Shown here: piece by piece, positions 23,081-34,936 of the stretch
Position numbering within the stretch: position 1 is the stretch's first letter
How the letters are laid out: each line of letters begins with the position of its first letter
Assembly (NCBI GenBank): GCA_030867875.1
Contig: JAOWCC010001589.1
Span: 80,251,537-80,315,536 of the forward strand
DNA from: Actinernus sp. WN-2022
Taxonomy: Eukaryota > Cnidaria > Anthozoa > Actiniaria > Actinernidae
Reading direction: 5' to 3'
Length of the DNA: 64,000 nucleotides
Notes under the pieces: model-generated
The model's input: only the letters and a program-made list of their open reading frames with translations
Databases searched by the model: none
What the model was told of the DNA's origin: nothing
Program-made: the position numbers and the translations under genes

Positions 23081-23995
23081 GAAAAGGGTGTTGGTAATAC
23101 AAAAGGAGATATTGCTATAATTAGTTTACATATAAATAATTTCATGAATATAATAATCCTAATGCTAATGTTTCTCAAGTTTCATAATTTCTTGAATATA
23201 ATAATCCTAATACTAATGTTGATACTTATGTTAATTATTCTAATGCTAATACTAATTCTAAGTACTGTAATAATACTAATACTGTAAATAATACGAGCGG
23301 AGGAAAAGGGTGCTAATAATACGAAAGGAAATATTGCTATAATTAGTTTACATATAAATAATTTCATAAATATAATAATAATCTAATGTTAAAGTGCCTA
23401 TGAAGCTTATTTTTTTATTTTAGATATCAATTCTACATCAAGTGAATAGTAGAATGGTACAATATATCTTGCTTTGAATGCTGTGCCGCTGAGTTAAGGA
23501 GGTTTTAATATCCAAAATGCTAATTACGTGACGTCAGGGGAGGGATCAATTATTATACAATTTTTTTTGTTACAATTAAACAATTTTTTCAAATTATCAG
23601 TGTTATACCCATGGTTGAAATAAAATAATATTAGAAATTTGTTTTTTTATATCAGTAGAAACGCCCATTCACAACCACTAAGAAGTGATGGCAGATGCCT
23701 CCCCTGACGTCATGTAATTAGCATTTTGGATATTAAAACCTCCTTAACTCAGCGGCACAGCATTCAAAGCAAGATATATTGTACCATTCTACTATTCACT
23801 TGATGTAGAATTGATATCTAAAATAAAAAAATAAGCTTCATAGGCACTTTAATGTTTCTCAAGTTTCATAATTTCATGAATATAATAATCTAATGCTAAT
23901 GTTGATACTTATGTTAATTCTAATACTAATTCTAGTACTATTACTAAGTACTATAACAATACTAACGCTGTAAATAAGTTTCTCAAGAATGTAGT
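23081..23995. repeat. 222-bp tandem duplication, second copy interrupted by a MITE
   Basis: GAAAAGGGTG followed by ATTGCTATAATTAGTTTACA begins one copy at 23081 and a second at 23303. The second copy is split at 23390-23851 by the MITE listed next and continues from 23852 with TTCTCAAGTTTCATAATTTC. The sequence is AT-rich with TAAT triplets and has no coding capacity. Confidence 0.75.
23390..23851. mobile_element. TIR MITE, 462 bp, with ATGT target duplication
   Basis: The inverted arms are about 155 bp, beginning TAAAGTGCCTATGAAGCTTA and ending with its complement, nearly perfect and extending to the GACGTCAGGGGAGG phrase. The flanks are ATGT at 23386-23389 and 23852-23855. The uninterrupted version of the site survives in the neighbouring tandem copy near 23166-23185. 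The interior is AT-rich and encodes nothing. Confidence 0.9.
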
Positions 23996-24030
23996 AGTCA
24001 TATGCCAACTTTATGAAAATAATATTAATA

Positions 24031-25592
24031 TTATAGCTGGCTGTCAAGTAGAAACAGTTTGTATTCTTTTTTAAAGCCACTATGTGATAAGTTTTTGATT
24101 TTCAGAGGGATTTTTTCCCATATTCTTGATGCAAGGGTCTTGAATCTTGATAAGCCATAGTTTGTCCTAGAAGCTGGTCTGTATAGATTCTTATTTAAAG
24201 CATATCTAGTATTATAGTTATGGATTTCTGAAACAGATGGGATTAATTCAGCAAAGGCTAGAGTAATATCTGTTTTAACATATTTAATTTTACGAATAAG
24301 AGTAGAGATTTTAAGGTTAAAGGCATTCTCAATATTAAGTATATCAAGGAGCTTATAATATGGAGCAGCACTCTCTTTTTTTAGCAAAAAATATAGTGCG
24401 GATACATTTATTTTGTTTTGTTTTAATTACGTGTAACTGAGATTGACAAGCAGTGCCCCAGCTCATCAGGCCGTAATTAATATATGGATATATCAGGGTA
24501 TAGTAAAGTTGTTTAAGTGTGCTAATAGGTACATAGTATCTAAGTTTATTTAAAATACCTATATTCTTTGCAAGTTTATTATTAACATGTTTTATTTGTG
24601 CATTCCATTGTAAATGGTTGTCAATAAAAACACCTAAATATTTTATCTGCGTTTTTTCTTCTATATTACATGTTGTTATGAATATATTAGGCTTTTTTCA
24701 AGGGGATGTAATTAGCATATAATTTGTCTTCTTAAAGTTGATTGAAAGTTTGTTAGCAGCACAGTATTTTAGAACATTAACAAGTTCATCATTTATAACC
24801 CTTTCTAATTCGTTCAGGTTTTTTGAAGAATGAAAAATATTAGTATCATCTGCAAATATTCTAAATAGCAGTTTCTTAGACGAGTTTGGAAGATCATTTA
24901 TATATAGCAGGAATAGCAGGGGACCTAACGTAGATCCTTGAGGAATACCACATACTAGATTCTGTATCATCTATTTTTACATATTGTTTCCGATCCTTTA
25001 GATAACTGGTAAACCAGTCATGGGGTAATCCTCGGATTCCATATTTGTACATCTTTACAAGCAGTATCTCATGATTTATTGTGTCAAATGCTTTGGAAAA
25101 ATCCAAGAATATTCCGCAAGTTATTTTACCTTCATCTATAGCTGTTTTTAGGTTCTCTACTGTTTCTAAAATTGCATGCTCAGTTGAGTAGCCTTTCCTA
25201 AATCCAAATTGATAATTATACAGTATACCTTGCTTTTCTAGGAAAAACATAAACTGATTTTGGACCAGTTTCTCAAGAACTTTACTAAAGACAGATATAA
25301 TAGCTATAGGCCTATAGTTTCCTAGTTCAATAGCACTTCCATTTTTAAATACTGGGGTTATTCTTGAAATCGTAAAAATATCAGGAACTATTCCTGTCGA
25401 AATTGACTCATTATATATTTTGGTAAAGGGGATTGATAGAGGGGCACTTGCAAGCTTAATAAATTTATTAGGTATGTTAATATAAGCCTTGTCCTCATTC
25501 AGGCTAGCAAAAAGAGTAAAAACTTGAGATTCCGTCACTGGAGACATAAAGAAGCTAGAAGATGGAGACTGGCTTATATACTGAGCGAACAC
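24031..25592 (-). pseudogene. CR1-like LINE, 5' truncated and decayed
   Basis: Reverse transcriptase of a non-LTR element on the minus strand. The first segment (25592-24894) reads NYRPIAIISVFSKVLEKLVQ, FGFRKGYSTEHAI and FLDFSKAFDTINHEILL. After a frameshift, 24970-24698 reads GIPQGSTLGPLLFLLYINDL and FADDTNIFHSS. The C-terminal tail (24387-24031) reads HNYNTRYALNKNLYRPASR and RIWEKIPLKIKNLS. It is close kin of the LINE at 8895-12072 but separately decayed. The endonuclease is missing. The intervening frames contain stops. Confidence 0.85.
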
Positions 25593-25649
25593 CTCTGAGA
25601 GAGCTGTTTGAATCGGTTCGATCGGCGAAGAGCGTTTTGTTCGGGTATT

Positions 25650-26243
25650 AAAAAGAAAGTTGTTCCCTCACTGGGATGAATTACCACCTACAGTTTATCA
25701 AAAATTGTGTGAAATTTAAGCGCCACAGAGCAATTCAAAGGGAAAAAAGCGACAGTCTCCAGCTCCACGAAACGTCATTACGAATGAGAGTTGAATACTT
25801 TTGCCAGCTTTTAACAGGTGAGTTTAGTGTTTTCCTTCGCCCTTTTACTTGCATAAATCAAGGCTCAAAATATTGAGTCGAAGCTTGCAATTAGTTCGGT
25901 GTACATGTAGTACTGCTTGAAGTGGTACTAAATTAATAGGAGCGTTCATTTTGTCAGCCTTTGTTTATATTGTTTATAAATTTATTATAAACTTTTATAT
26001 TTCGAAAGATAAGCCAACACTTCATCTTTGACTAGGAGATGAGACCCAGTGAATGCTCAGACTTCCCCTCCTAACTGATTTGATATTTCAAGGATAATCA
26101 CACAAGTTTCTATTTCATCTGTACATAAGCAGTGTACAATGTCAATGGTTTCTGATGAGCCTACCCTTTATCTGCTTTATAACATTTGGCTTTTGTTTCT
26201 TTTGATACAGGAACAGAAGAGAGTGACATTCCAGCTGCTTGTG
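25650..26243. other. no gene recognised
   Basis: A 66-codon plus-strand stretch from 25676 has no known motif. It ends in TTTTAACAG/GTGAGTTTAGTG, a donor-like site near 25818, but no partner exon was found. Confidence 0.25.
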
Positions 26244-26803
26244 CATAATTCAAGGGCACCCAACGACGTTTTCGGTTAAAAAGCTGTTCGGGAGAGTAAG
26301 TTAGCCTAAAACTTTCGGATTTGAAAAAAATTTCCCTAGAAAATTGTTTTCTGAAATACTGGCTAGAAAATTTGTTTTCAATCCCTAGAAAATTATAGAA
26401 GAAAGAGGAGACGAAAAAGTTTCCCCTAAAATATTCGTACGTCCCAATTCGTCTGATCAATAGCCGGTCAGAACAACACATTTTCATTCCCTAAGAATTG
26501 CCTAAAGGAAACTGAAAAGAATCCCTAAAAAATTCGTACCTCCACAAAACTTTGCAACATGAAGTTACTTGGGCTAGAAAATTCTTGTTTCTGTTCTAGA
26601 CTACTAACAAATTCGTAGGCCGGGAATATTTTGCCATAGTATTTTCGGTTGATCCGATTTCCACCTAGAAAATCCGAACAGCTAATAGCTTTCTAGAATA
26701 CGTCAAAATACATAGTAGGCGTCTTAAAATGGCTAGATAAGCTGCCGACAACTGGTTTCAAACGAATTTCAAAAAGTACTCGTTGGGTGCCCTTGATAAT
26801 TAT
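26244..26803. mobile_element. TIR element, 560 bp
   Basis: Inverted ends: ATAATTCAAGGGCACCCAAC on the left and GTTGGGTGCCCTTGATAATT on the right. The interior repeats CCTAGAAAAT-type phrases and carries an inverted AGCTGTTCGG / CCGAACAGCT pair. A 108-codon minus-strand frame (26161-26487) crosses its left end and is not supported as a gene. Confidence 0.7.
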
Positions 26804-27006
26804 ATAGATGGGATACTAAACCAGCATATAATTCTACCGAGACAAATAATTATTACAGAATATATATATAGCCTGTGTAGCAGTGCAAGGGAGGGAGAGG
26901 GGGGCAGTGGAGCTCCTTGTGCTGGCTAAGAACAAGATTCACATTAGCTATAGTCCTGTTCAATAATACATTTAAGCAGTGGTGTCGGGAGGGAGAGGGG
27001 CAGTTG

Positions 27007-27025
27007 CCCCCCCCCCCCCCCCCCC
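27007..27025. repeat. poly-C tract, 19 bp
   Basis: Nineteen consecutive C; the surrounding 26880-27030 sequence is purine-rich on one strand. Confidence 0.9.
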
Positions 27026-27236
27026 TCTGCCCAGTTTCAGAAGAGAGAGACAAACATACATGTACATACATAGTTTTTATTTAAACACGGAGTCTCTTCA
27101 TGTTACATGCTCTCCAAGGGAGCCATGTATAAAGGTAAAAATTACGATAATGAGTAAAAATATAAAAGCTAAAACTAAGATATTAAAATGTTCTAATCGC
27201 TAATTAATATAATCATTAAATTTATTTACAGTTGAC

Positions 27237-28105
27237 CTAAGTACCTCTTAAAATTGTATAGGTCTGGCTGGTTTTTGGCTGCAGCTGGTAAGCTATTCCA
27301 GAGAACGGCCCCCTGATACTGAAAGCTGGATGTTTCATGAAAATATTATGTGCTGAATTTCTTAAACTATGGAGACAGTGTACAGTGTTTGAATTTGCAA
27401 ATAGTTTATGCAAATAGTCTGGTGAAGTCCCATTTAATGTTTTAAACATTAAAGTTGCAAGTTGTTTGCATCTTCCGTTCTCAACATTGTCCCATTTAAG
27501 CTCATCCAGTAGCCCAGATGACGGTTTATCATAATTAGAAAAGGTAATCACTCTGGCAGCTCTATTTTGGAGCTTTTGAAGGTGATCCAATAGCCCTTTA
27601 CCACATGAGGTTCTCCATACTGCACTACAGTAATCGAGATATGGTAGTACGAGGGAATTGTACATAGTATTTAAAGTTTCAAATGGTACAAGGCTTCTAA
27701 CTCGTTTTAAAGCTCCAATCCCTCCTAAAATTTTCTTAGAAATGTTATCCACCTGTTGTTTCCATGTTAGGGACTCATCAATCTAACTCCAAGATATTTG
27801 TAAGTTTGTTCTCTCTAAGGGTTTGTGATCAACTTTGATTATGAAATTATGTTCAAGGTGTCTTATTTTATGCCGACTTGCAACTTAGTATCATAAACGT
27901 AGTTTTTACTATATTTAAACTACGTTTATTTGCCCTTAACCATATGTGCACCTTATTCAAGTCATGGTTCATTTGTTGCTCTAGAACATTTGGGTCTGCA
28001 TCAGCTACTGTAAGGCTGGTATCATCAGCATACATTCTTACTTCTGAGAATAGATCACAAGAGGGGAGATCATTAATATAAGTTATGAAGAGAAGACAGA
28101 AGTCG
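27237..28105 (-). pseudogene. LINE reverse transcriptase fragment
   Basis: Non-LTR reverse transcriptase on the minus strand, 5' truncated. From about 28105 it reads FITYINDLPSCDLFSEVRMY then ADDTSLTVADADPNVLEQQ (YADD box intact), followed by a broken stretch. The remaining frame, 27752-27237, contains LKRVRSLVPFETLNTMYNSL, LPYLDYCSAVW and LQNRAARVITFS. This thumb and C-terminal pattern is that of CR1/L2-like elements, from a subfamily different from the LINEs at 9 and 25 kb. Confidence 0.8.
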
Positions 28106-28109
28106 TCAA

Positions 28110-29451
28110 TGAAAATGTCTCAGAATTGATCCCCCCCCCCAGTTTCCCCCAATTTTAAGGGCCTCCCTAGGCCCCAGCATTTAAGCATTAATTAGCTTTT
28201 CTATAATTCACGTTGATTTGTCCTATGAAATAATTACGGTACATACATTGTTGCCATTTATATTAAATTAGATAATTTAAATATTTCCACATGACTGTAA
28301 TGTAGGTGCACAGAATCAAATAATGCACTTATCAGCAGCTTCCCCCAGGAGTAGACCCCAGGATGATCGAGAGGATTGCAAAAAGGGTGGAACAAACTTC
28401 ATGATTTTCCCCAGGGGTGGGGAAATGTTATTAGTCAAAGTCCCCTGGGTCCCATTTTCCTTAAACAGAAAATCCCTCTTATGTGAGATTATAATCTTAC
28501 AAATTCCCCCTCGCTTATCTTGGAACTTCAAACAAAGTCAAGCATTTTCCCCTACCCAGGGGCAAAACTTACATTCAATCCCCTTTTATTCCCCAACTTA
28601 TCCCCCTGATCGGCCTGGGAGGGCTTATTAGAGAGGAAGGGGGGGGGGGGGGGGGGGGGGGTTTATGTCAATGGAAGAGCCAATGTTCAGTAGAGACCAG
28701 TGTAAAATTCCCTTTTATTCTCCACAAGGAACTGGGACACAAGGCGGGAAAACTAAAACATATGACATTAACCGTCAAGGAGCGAAAGTTCAAGAATGAA
28801 ATATTGTTTAAATAGTATGGTACCTTCATAAGGTTTAATTACATTCAAGAATGGAGTAACGCAACTACTGCAGTAATACTGACTTTTTTTGGGGGGTGGG
28901 GGCTTAATTAATTTTGTCTTCAAAAAGGGGGGCTTAAAAGAGAGGGGGGGCTAAATAGAGGATTTACGGTAAGTGCATAAGAAAGGTATTTTGAAAATAA
29001 AATATTTGCTTAAAAACGTTGTGAATAGCTCTTGCTTTCCTCTCATTTGTTGCACTAGCCGACCTCAAGATTTTTGAGCTGGCTTTCCAGGGGTATCTCA
29101 TGCATGTAGCACCACCGTGACCTCTCTTGCTGGGCTGGTAATTATTCCGTCATCTGTTAAAAATATAATTAAATTAATAAAAATGGATGTAATAGCTGAC
29201 ATGTAGTGACAGTTGAATAACAGTACAATGCCACTTTGCTCAGTATAATTCCTTTTCTCAAATTTTCATACAAACCTAAACTGAACGCCCAAAATTAAAA
29301 TCTTTTTCCAACCCAAAATCATTCATATATAGAACGAGTCTAAATACACCTGAATTATAATGAAGAATTTAGCTAAGTTTTGAAGTATCTTTTTAAGTGG
29401 CACTGCAGCGGTGTTGTATTATGCAGTTTAGCCTAATCGCCAAAATTTTCC
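28110..29451. other. no gene; low-complexity G/C runs and decayed repeat
   Basis: Contains a 23-base G tract (28639-28661), a C tract near 28130 and several GGGGGG and CCCC runs. The words AAATCCCTCTTATGTG and GGATTTACGGTAAGTG suggest an old TIR element, but I could not match its ends. Opposing open stretches at 28316-28631 are not supported. Confidence 0.35.
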
Positions 29452-29479
29452 CAAATTCAGAGGTAGGCGCGATATCTGC

Positions 29480-30092
29480 ACACTATCGAATATCCGATAT
29501 TATAGTATTGATAGTATCGGATATTAGATATTGATAATATCGGTTATTTTCTAATTAGACATCTGCATGTAATAGATATCTATTAGATAAAGGTCTCCCT
29601 CTCCTCTGAAGGACGTCGATATTCGATAGTATCAGATATTATCGGATATTCTCTAATTAGATATCTATTAGATAAAGGTCTCTCTCCTCTGTGAAGGAGG
29701 TTGATATTCGATATTATCCGATATTATCGACTATTTTCTAATTAGACATCTAATAGATATCTATTAGATAAAGGTCTCCCTCTCCTCTGAAGGACGTCGA
29801 TATTCGATAGTATCGGATATTATCGGATATTCTCTAATTAGATATCTATTAGATATCTACTAGATAAAGGTGTCTCTCCTCTGTGAAAGACGTTGATATT
29901 CGATAGTATCGGATATTATCGACTATTTTCTAATTAGACATCTAATAGATATCTACTAGATAAAGGTCTTTCTCCTCTATGAAGGAGGTTGATATTCGAT
30001 ATTATCCGATATTATCGACTATTTTCTAATTAGACATGTAATAGATATCTATTAGATAAAGGTCTCTCTCCTCTGTGAAGGAGGTTGATATT
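29480..30092. repeat. tandem array, about 95 bp period, six units
   Basis: Each unit has GATATTCGATA...TATCGGATATT, TCTAATTAGA, TAGATATCTATTAGATAAAG and TCTCTCCTCTGTGAAGGAG. Most of the unit is itself palindromic. One more unit with the same AGATAAAGGTCTCTC core sits at 33950-34010, across the inserted block. Confidence 0.8.
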
Positions 30093-30095
30093 TAA

Positions 30096-30435
30096 CGTGA
30101 TTTGATTTGATTTGATTTGATTTGATTTGATTTGATTTTGTTGGGGGGATTTATTTAATTTAATTTTGTTGGGGGGATTTATTTAATTTAATTTTGTTGG
30201 GGGGATTTATTTAATTTAATTTTGTTGGGGGGATTTATTTAATTTAATTTTGTTGGGGGGATTTATTTTATTTAATTTTGTTGGGGGGATTTAATTTAAT
30301 TTAATTTTGTTGGGGGGATTTATTTAATTTAATTTTGTTGGGGGGATTTATTTAATTTAATTTTGTTGGGGGGATTTAATTTAATTTAATTTTGTTGGGG
30401 GGATTTAATTTAATTTAATTTTGTTGGGGGGATTT
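30096..30435. repeat. (GATTT)n microsatellite followed by 29-bp minisatellite
   Basis: About six GATTT units (30098-30127) lead into roughly ten copies of a 29-bp unit reading TTGTTGGGGGGATTTA then TTTAATTTAATTT. It is strongly strand-asymmetric, with G runs of six per unit. No coding capacity. Confidence 0.9.
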
Positions 30436-31149
30436 AAAATAAAACAATTCCACCCACCCCTACCCTACAAAATGTTTTTTTGACTCCTCACCCCTCCCCT
30501 CTACTTTCTCCACCATCCACCTCAACATTTTATCTAGAAGAAAACTTCTACGAAATAGGTAAACAGTATCTTAAAGTAACAAGTGCCGAGGATCTTGAAG
30601 TAACTCCTCGTAGTATCCGTTAGACTGCTTTCTAATTGGAATAAAACACTGACTAGAAGAAAATGGAAGTGTGCAAATAACAAACTTCTAACTCCAGACA
30701 ACAAAGAAGTGGCTTAAAAAAAAATCTGAATTTCTAACAGCACATGAAATAACCATAAGGGCTGATCGATCCAAGTCAGGAACCAGCTAATTCACAGAAC
30801 GAATTGGAATTTAGCATGTTGGTAAACCGGAGAAAAAAACCCACAGAGCAAGGAAGAGATAATATAGCACCCTACTATTCTCTTGTTCCTTCATCAAAGA
30901 ATCGCCCACAGTGGATGTGAAAAGACGCAAATATGGACTGATAAATATTCGAGAACTACACAGAAATAACTCAAAAAGTTATCAACATTTCTGTTTCACT
31001 TTGCCGTTTCCATGCCGAACATTAGGGCCACTAACAAGCAGATTTATGAAAGCCAGTTAACACTCCACTCCAAGCAAACTCATTCCTAACACAATCTATA
31101 TAAGCCCTAACCCAACATAAAAAAACTAACCTCAATATAAACCCAAGTG

Positions 31150-31470
31150 CTCAATAATTTAGGATTTTTAGAGTTATAGTAAAATTAGGCCTTTTAGGGC
31201 TAGATCACTGAATGCAGAAAAATAATGCTTCTTCAATGGTCCTGTGAACTAATCGAAACCATACCCCTATATTTCAAAACACCCTAACCGTCAACAACGG
31301 GTGCCTACTAATTTATGATTTTTAGAGTTATAGTAAGTAAATTATGCCTGCTTTTAGGGCTAGCTATATCACTGAACAACACAGAAAACTAATACTTCTT
31401 TAATTGTCCTGTGAACTAATCCAAACCCTGCCCCTACATTTAAAAACACCCTAACCGTTAACAACAGGTG
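31150..31470. repeat. two copies of a 154-bp tandem unit
   Basis: The phrases GGATTTTTAGAGTTATAGTA (31163), CTTCAATGGTCCTGTGAACT and ACACCCTAACCGTCAACAAC recur one unit later (31317 on) with a few differences. Related units resume at 33579 on the far side of the nested TIR element. Confidence 0.7.
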
Positions 31471-33573
31471 CTCGGGACGACTGCAGAATACCCCACCACA
31501 GCAAGCTTGGGTGGAATACCTGACAGTCAATGTAGAGAGCTGAATGTCGAGTCAACGTAATTTGCAACGCGTCATCGTTTCAACGAGTAGACTGCGGTTG
31601 ATTGTAGAACGAAGGTAGTAATATATATAGTACACTTTATTCATGTCAACGCGTCATCGTGTCAACAAGTAGACTGCGGTTGATAATAATAATAATAATA
31701 CATACATACATACGTTTTAGGAGCATTATACAGCACTCAATGCTCTTACAATATCATGCAGTGATGGTAATAAACTAAAAATAATAAAAACTATCTACTT
31801 GCACGTGTTCTAGGAATATCGAGCAAGCTATTTAAAAAGAAAAGTCTTTAACTTAGATTTAAATACATTAACAGTGTCGGCACTCCTGATGTTAGACGGA
31901 AGAGAGTTCCAAAGTCTTGGAGCGCAGATCGAGAACGCTCTATCACCATAAGACACAGTATTTGACTTTGGTATGGACAACAAGTTATAACTACATGATC
32001 TTAAAGTAAGGGCTGGCATATATCTCTGTAGCAGATCAGAAATATAATCCGGGGCCAGACTAACTAATTCTAGATCTAATTGGAAGCCAGTAGAGTTGAC
32101 GGAGTACAGGGGTGATATGTTCTGATTTCTTTGTTTTAGCGACTAGCCGAGCGGCAGTGTTCTGTAAGCGCTGTAGCTTAGCTATTTCAGAGTCAGGTAG
32201 CCCAAACAGAATACTGTTGCAACAGTCCAGACGGTAAGTAATAAAAGCGTGCACCAACTTCTAACAGTCTCCTTGACACATATACTTGCAAATTCTTCCA
32301 ATGTTACGGATAGCAAAAGAAGCTGACTTGCAAATGTTGTTTATGTGAGTAGTCAGTATAAGGTGACTGTCCAAAGCAATGCCAAGATCATGGGCGACAG
32401 GAACCGGAGCAATGATAGTACCATCAATGGATATACCTGGCATCGGCTCACACTGTATGAACCGAGATGAACGATCTCTGTTTTACGTGGATTACACGCG
32501 AGTTTGTTGGCGGTGCACCAGATTAAGATATCTTTAACACATAGCTCCAATTTGGCTAATGTAGCAGATCGATCACATGTAGAGTTAACAGTTACATAGA
32601 GTTGGATGTCATCTGCATACATCATGCAATCGAGGTTATGGGCCTTCATCAAATCCTTCAACGGTGCGAAATACAGGGAGAACAAAAGCGGCCACAGTAC
32701 AGAACATCTAGTACGCCATACTGTATTGTCTTGCTGGTGGAGACGGTATTCCCGATAATGACTGATTGTACTCTGTTAGTGAGGTATGACCGGAACCATG
32801 CTGGCACTGTGCCTCTGATCCCATAACGATGCTGAAGTCTCTCCAGAAGAAGAGCATGGTCAATCGTGTCGAATGCGGAGTATAAGTCAAGCAAAACTAA
32901 GACCACCTCACGCCGAGAATCGATGGCGCGGAGAATGACGTTCATCATGCATTGCATTGATGTCTCCGTACTGTGAAATAGTCTATATGCTGACTGGAAT
33001 TTAGCAAGCAGACCATTCCCCAAGAGGTAGTTCATCGTCTGTGTAGAGGCAACCCGTTCTAGTAACTTAGACAGAAAGGTTATATTTGTGTTCGGACGGT
33101 AACTTGAAAATTCCTCCTGGTCAAGGTTGGACTTTTTCAGGGATGGGTGTATGATGCCAGTTTTTAGAGACGAAGCTAAGGGAACACGCTCTCAGACAAT
33201 GATGCATTGATGATTTTACTAACTTGAGGAACCGAGAAAATCAAGATGTTGCTTCATAATGTGTGCAGGAACAGGGTCAAGCAAGCATGACTTTGCAGGA
33301 GACTTTTCAAGCATCTTGATTGTAGAACGAAGGTAGTAATATATAGAGTACACTTTATTCATGTCAACGCCGGAGTCATCGCGCCAACGAGTAGACTGCG
33401 GTTGATTGTATTACAAAGATATTCAGCGAGACAGAGTATTTTATTCGTTGACGCGTTGACCCTCACACCAACTTGATTCATGTACATGTTCCACCGTGAC
33501 AACGCGTGAACACGTACGTTGACTGTCGACCTGTAAGGTAGATTACGTGGTAGGGTATTCTGCAGTCTAGTCG
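31471..33573. mobile_element. nested TIR element interrupted by an L2-like LINE
   Basis: The left end contains GACTGCAGAATACCCCACCA; the right end has the complement GTGGTAGGGTATTCTGCAGT. Inside, two direct copies of GATTGTAGAACGAAGGTAGT (31599 and 33318) flank the LINE, along with variants of GTCAACGCGTCATCG and GAGTAGACTGCGGTTGAT. Either the internal unit was already tandem before insertion or the direct copies are a very long duplication made at insertion. Confidence 0.6.
31686..33317 (-). pseudogene. L2-like LINE, 5' truncated and decayed
   Basis: Minus-strand non-LTR reverse transcriptase in several frames. It reads LLAKFQSAYRLFHSTET, LVLLDLYSAFDTIDHALLLE and MMYADDIQLYV (near 32620), then LGIALDSHLILTTHINNICK, LDCCNSILFGLPDSEIAKLQ, LQNTAARLV, LYWLPIRSRI, and finally SYGDRAFSICAPRLWNSLPS. 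The AFDTIDH, WLPI and YGDRAFS...RLWNSLP motifs mark the L2 group. Its 3' end is the (TAATAA)n tract at 31686-31703. The 5' truncation is at about 33317. Stops and frameshifts are frequent. Confidence 0.85.
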
Positions 33574-33578
33574 AAAAA

Positions 33579-33860
33579 TAATGCTTATTCAATGGTCCTG
33601 TGAACTACATTTGTAATCCAAACCCACAATTTAAATTAAACCTAACCTTAGTGAGTTCCCTTTTCACTATCTTGAAATAAAAACTAGTTGAAGTTTATGA
33701 ACCAGTTTAATCTTTTTGAAATAATGCTTCTTCAATGGTCCTGTGAACTACATTTGTAATCCAAACCCACAAATTAAATAAACCTAACCTTAGTGAGTTC
33801 CCTTTTCACTATCTTGGAAAAAAAACTAGTTGAAATTTATGAACCAGTTTAATCTTTAAA
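33579..33860. repeat. two copies of a 141-bp tandem unit
   Basis: AATAATGCTT then CTGTGAACTACATTTGTAAT occurs at 33579 and again at 33720, with CCTAACCTTAGTGAGTTCCC in each. It is related to the units at 31150-31470. Confidence 0.7.
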
Positions 33861-34936
33861 AATAAATAAAAACAAGTTTTAAAGTTTTCCAAAAACATTA
33901 ACTGGTTTAAACATATTTAAACCAAGGTATATATTTGAACTACAACATATCTATTAGATAAAGGTCTCTCTTCTCTGTGAAGGAGGTTGATATTCGATAT
34001 TATCGACTGTTTTCTAAGATATTTTATGAAAAATATGAGATACTACAGGATATTAATATGATATTAGATCTAAAATATAAATATCTGATAGTATCTTACA
34101 TATCGATATTCTTCACTTCCACTATAAATATCGGATATTTCTTTCTAAAATATTTCATGAAAAATATCAGATACTAGATGATATTAAGGTGACATTAGAC
34201 GAATGATAAATATCTGATAAATATCCGATATTCGATATTCTGCAGATATCGCACCTACATGCAAATTCAAGTCAAAAATTCAGATCGAAGATAGGTGGCG
34301 CTTAGAGGCGCTTTTATACAGTTTTAATCATACACATTTGGGGAATGATTTCCCAACTTTAGAGGAAGATTCGTCGATGGGTTTTGTCAAAGTTTCCAAG
34401 TCTCTAATGCGTGCTTTTAAGAATTTCATTCACATTGAGAAGTAATAATTTCCACCGTAAAATATAGGGCTAAAAGTACTATAAACACCACCAAAATGAC
34501 TCGATGATCAAGATAAATCGATAAACCGATGCTTCTAATTTCTATTCATGTTAAAATATGTGACGAAACGTAGAAGAAAAACTCATGACCAGCGTTTGAC
34601 TTACCGCCAAAATGACACTTTCACAGTTGATTCGCCGCCATCTTGAAAAAAATAATGCTTTGCGGTCGTAGCGCCCACACCACCTGAGGTGTTACATATT
34701 GCCGGTGATGATTTGTCTGATGTACTGAAATTATAGTGAAGGTGCCTTTTCATCCATGTTCTTTCTCTATCATACTAGGGCCTTTATCGCTGTCTTTCTA
34801 ATGAGGAGTAATCTCAATTTATTTAATGCCTCAGCCAAAATATGTTTGAGAACGTCTCTCACCATTATGGGACATTATTTTTTTCACCATACTCCCAACT
34901 GCGCATGTCGTGACGCACTTTTAGCGCCTAAATAAC

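Larger units (their letters stand above)
29460..34261. mobile_element. composite hAT-like non-autonomous element, 4.8 kb, with nested insertions
   Basis: The outer flanks carry an identical 8-bp repeat, CAAATTCA, at 29452-29459 and 34262-34269. The ends are imperfect inverted repeats of about 42 bp sharing GCGATATCTGCA and ATATCGAATATC. Both shoulders (29480-30090 and 33945-34260) contain the same ATATC-rich units. Between them lie a GATTT microsatellite, a 29-bp minisatellite, two short tandem duplications and a separate TIR element broken by an L2-like LINE. An 8-bp duplication is characteristic of hAT transposition. No transposase gene remains. Confidence 0.7.

Noticed and set aside
26161..26487. 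108-codon minus-strand frame
   Set aside because: It lies mostly within a TIR element built on repeated CCTAGAAAAT phrases, with no known motif.
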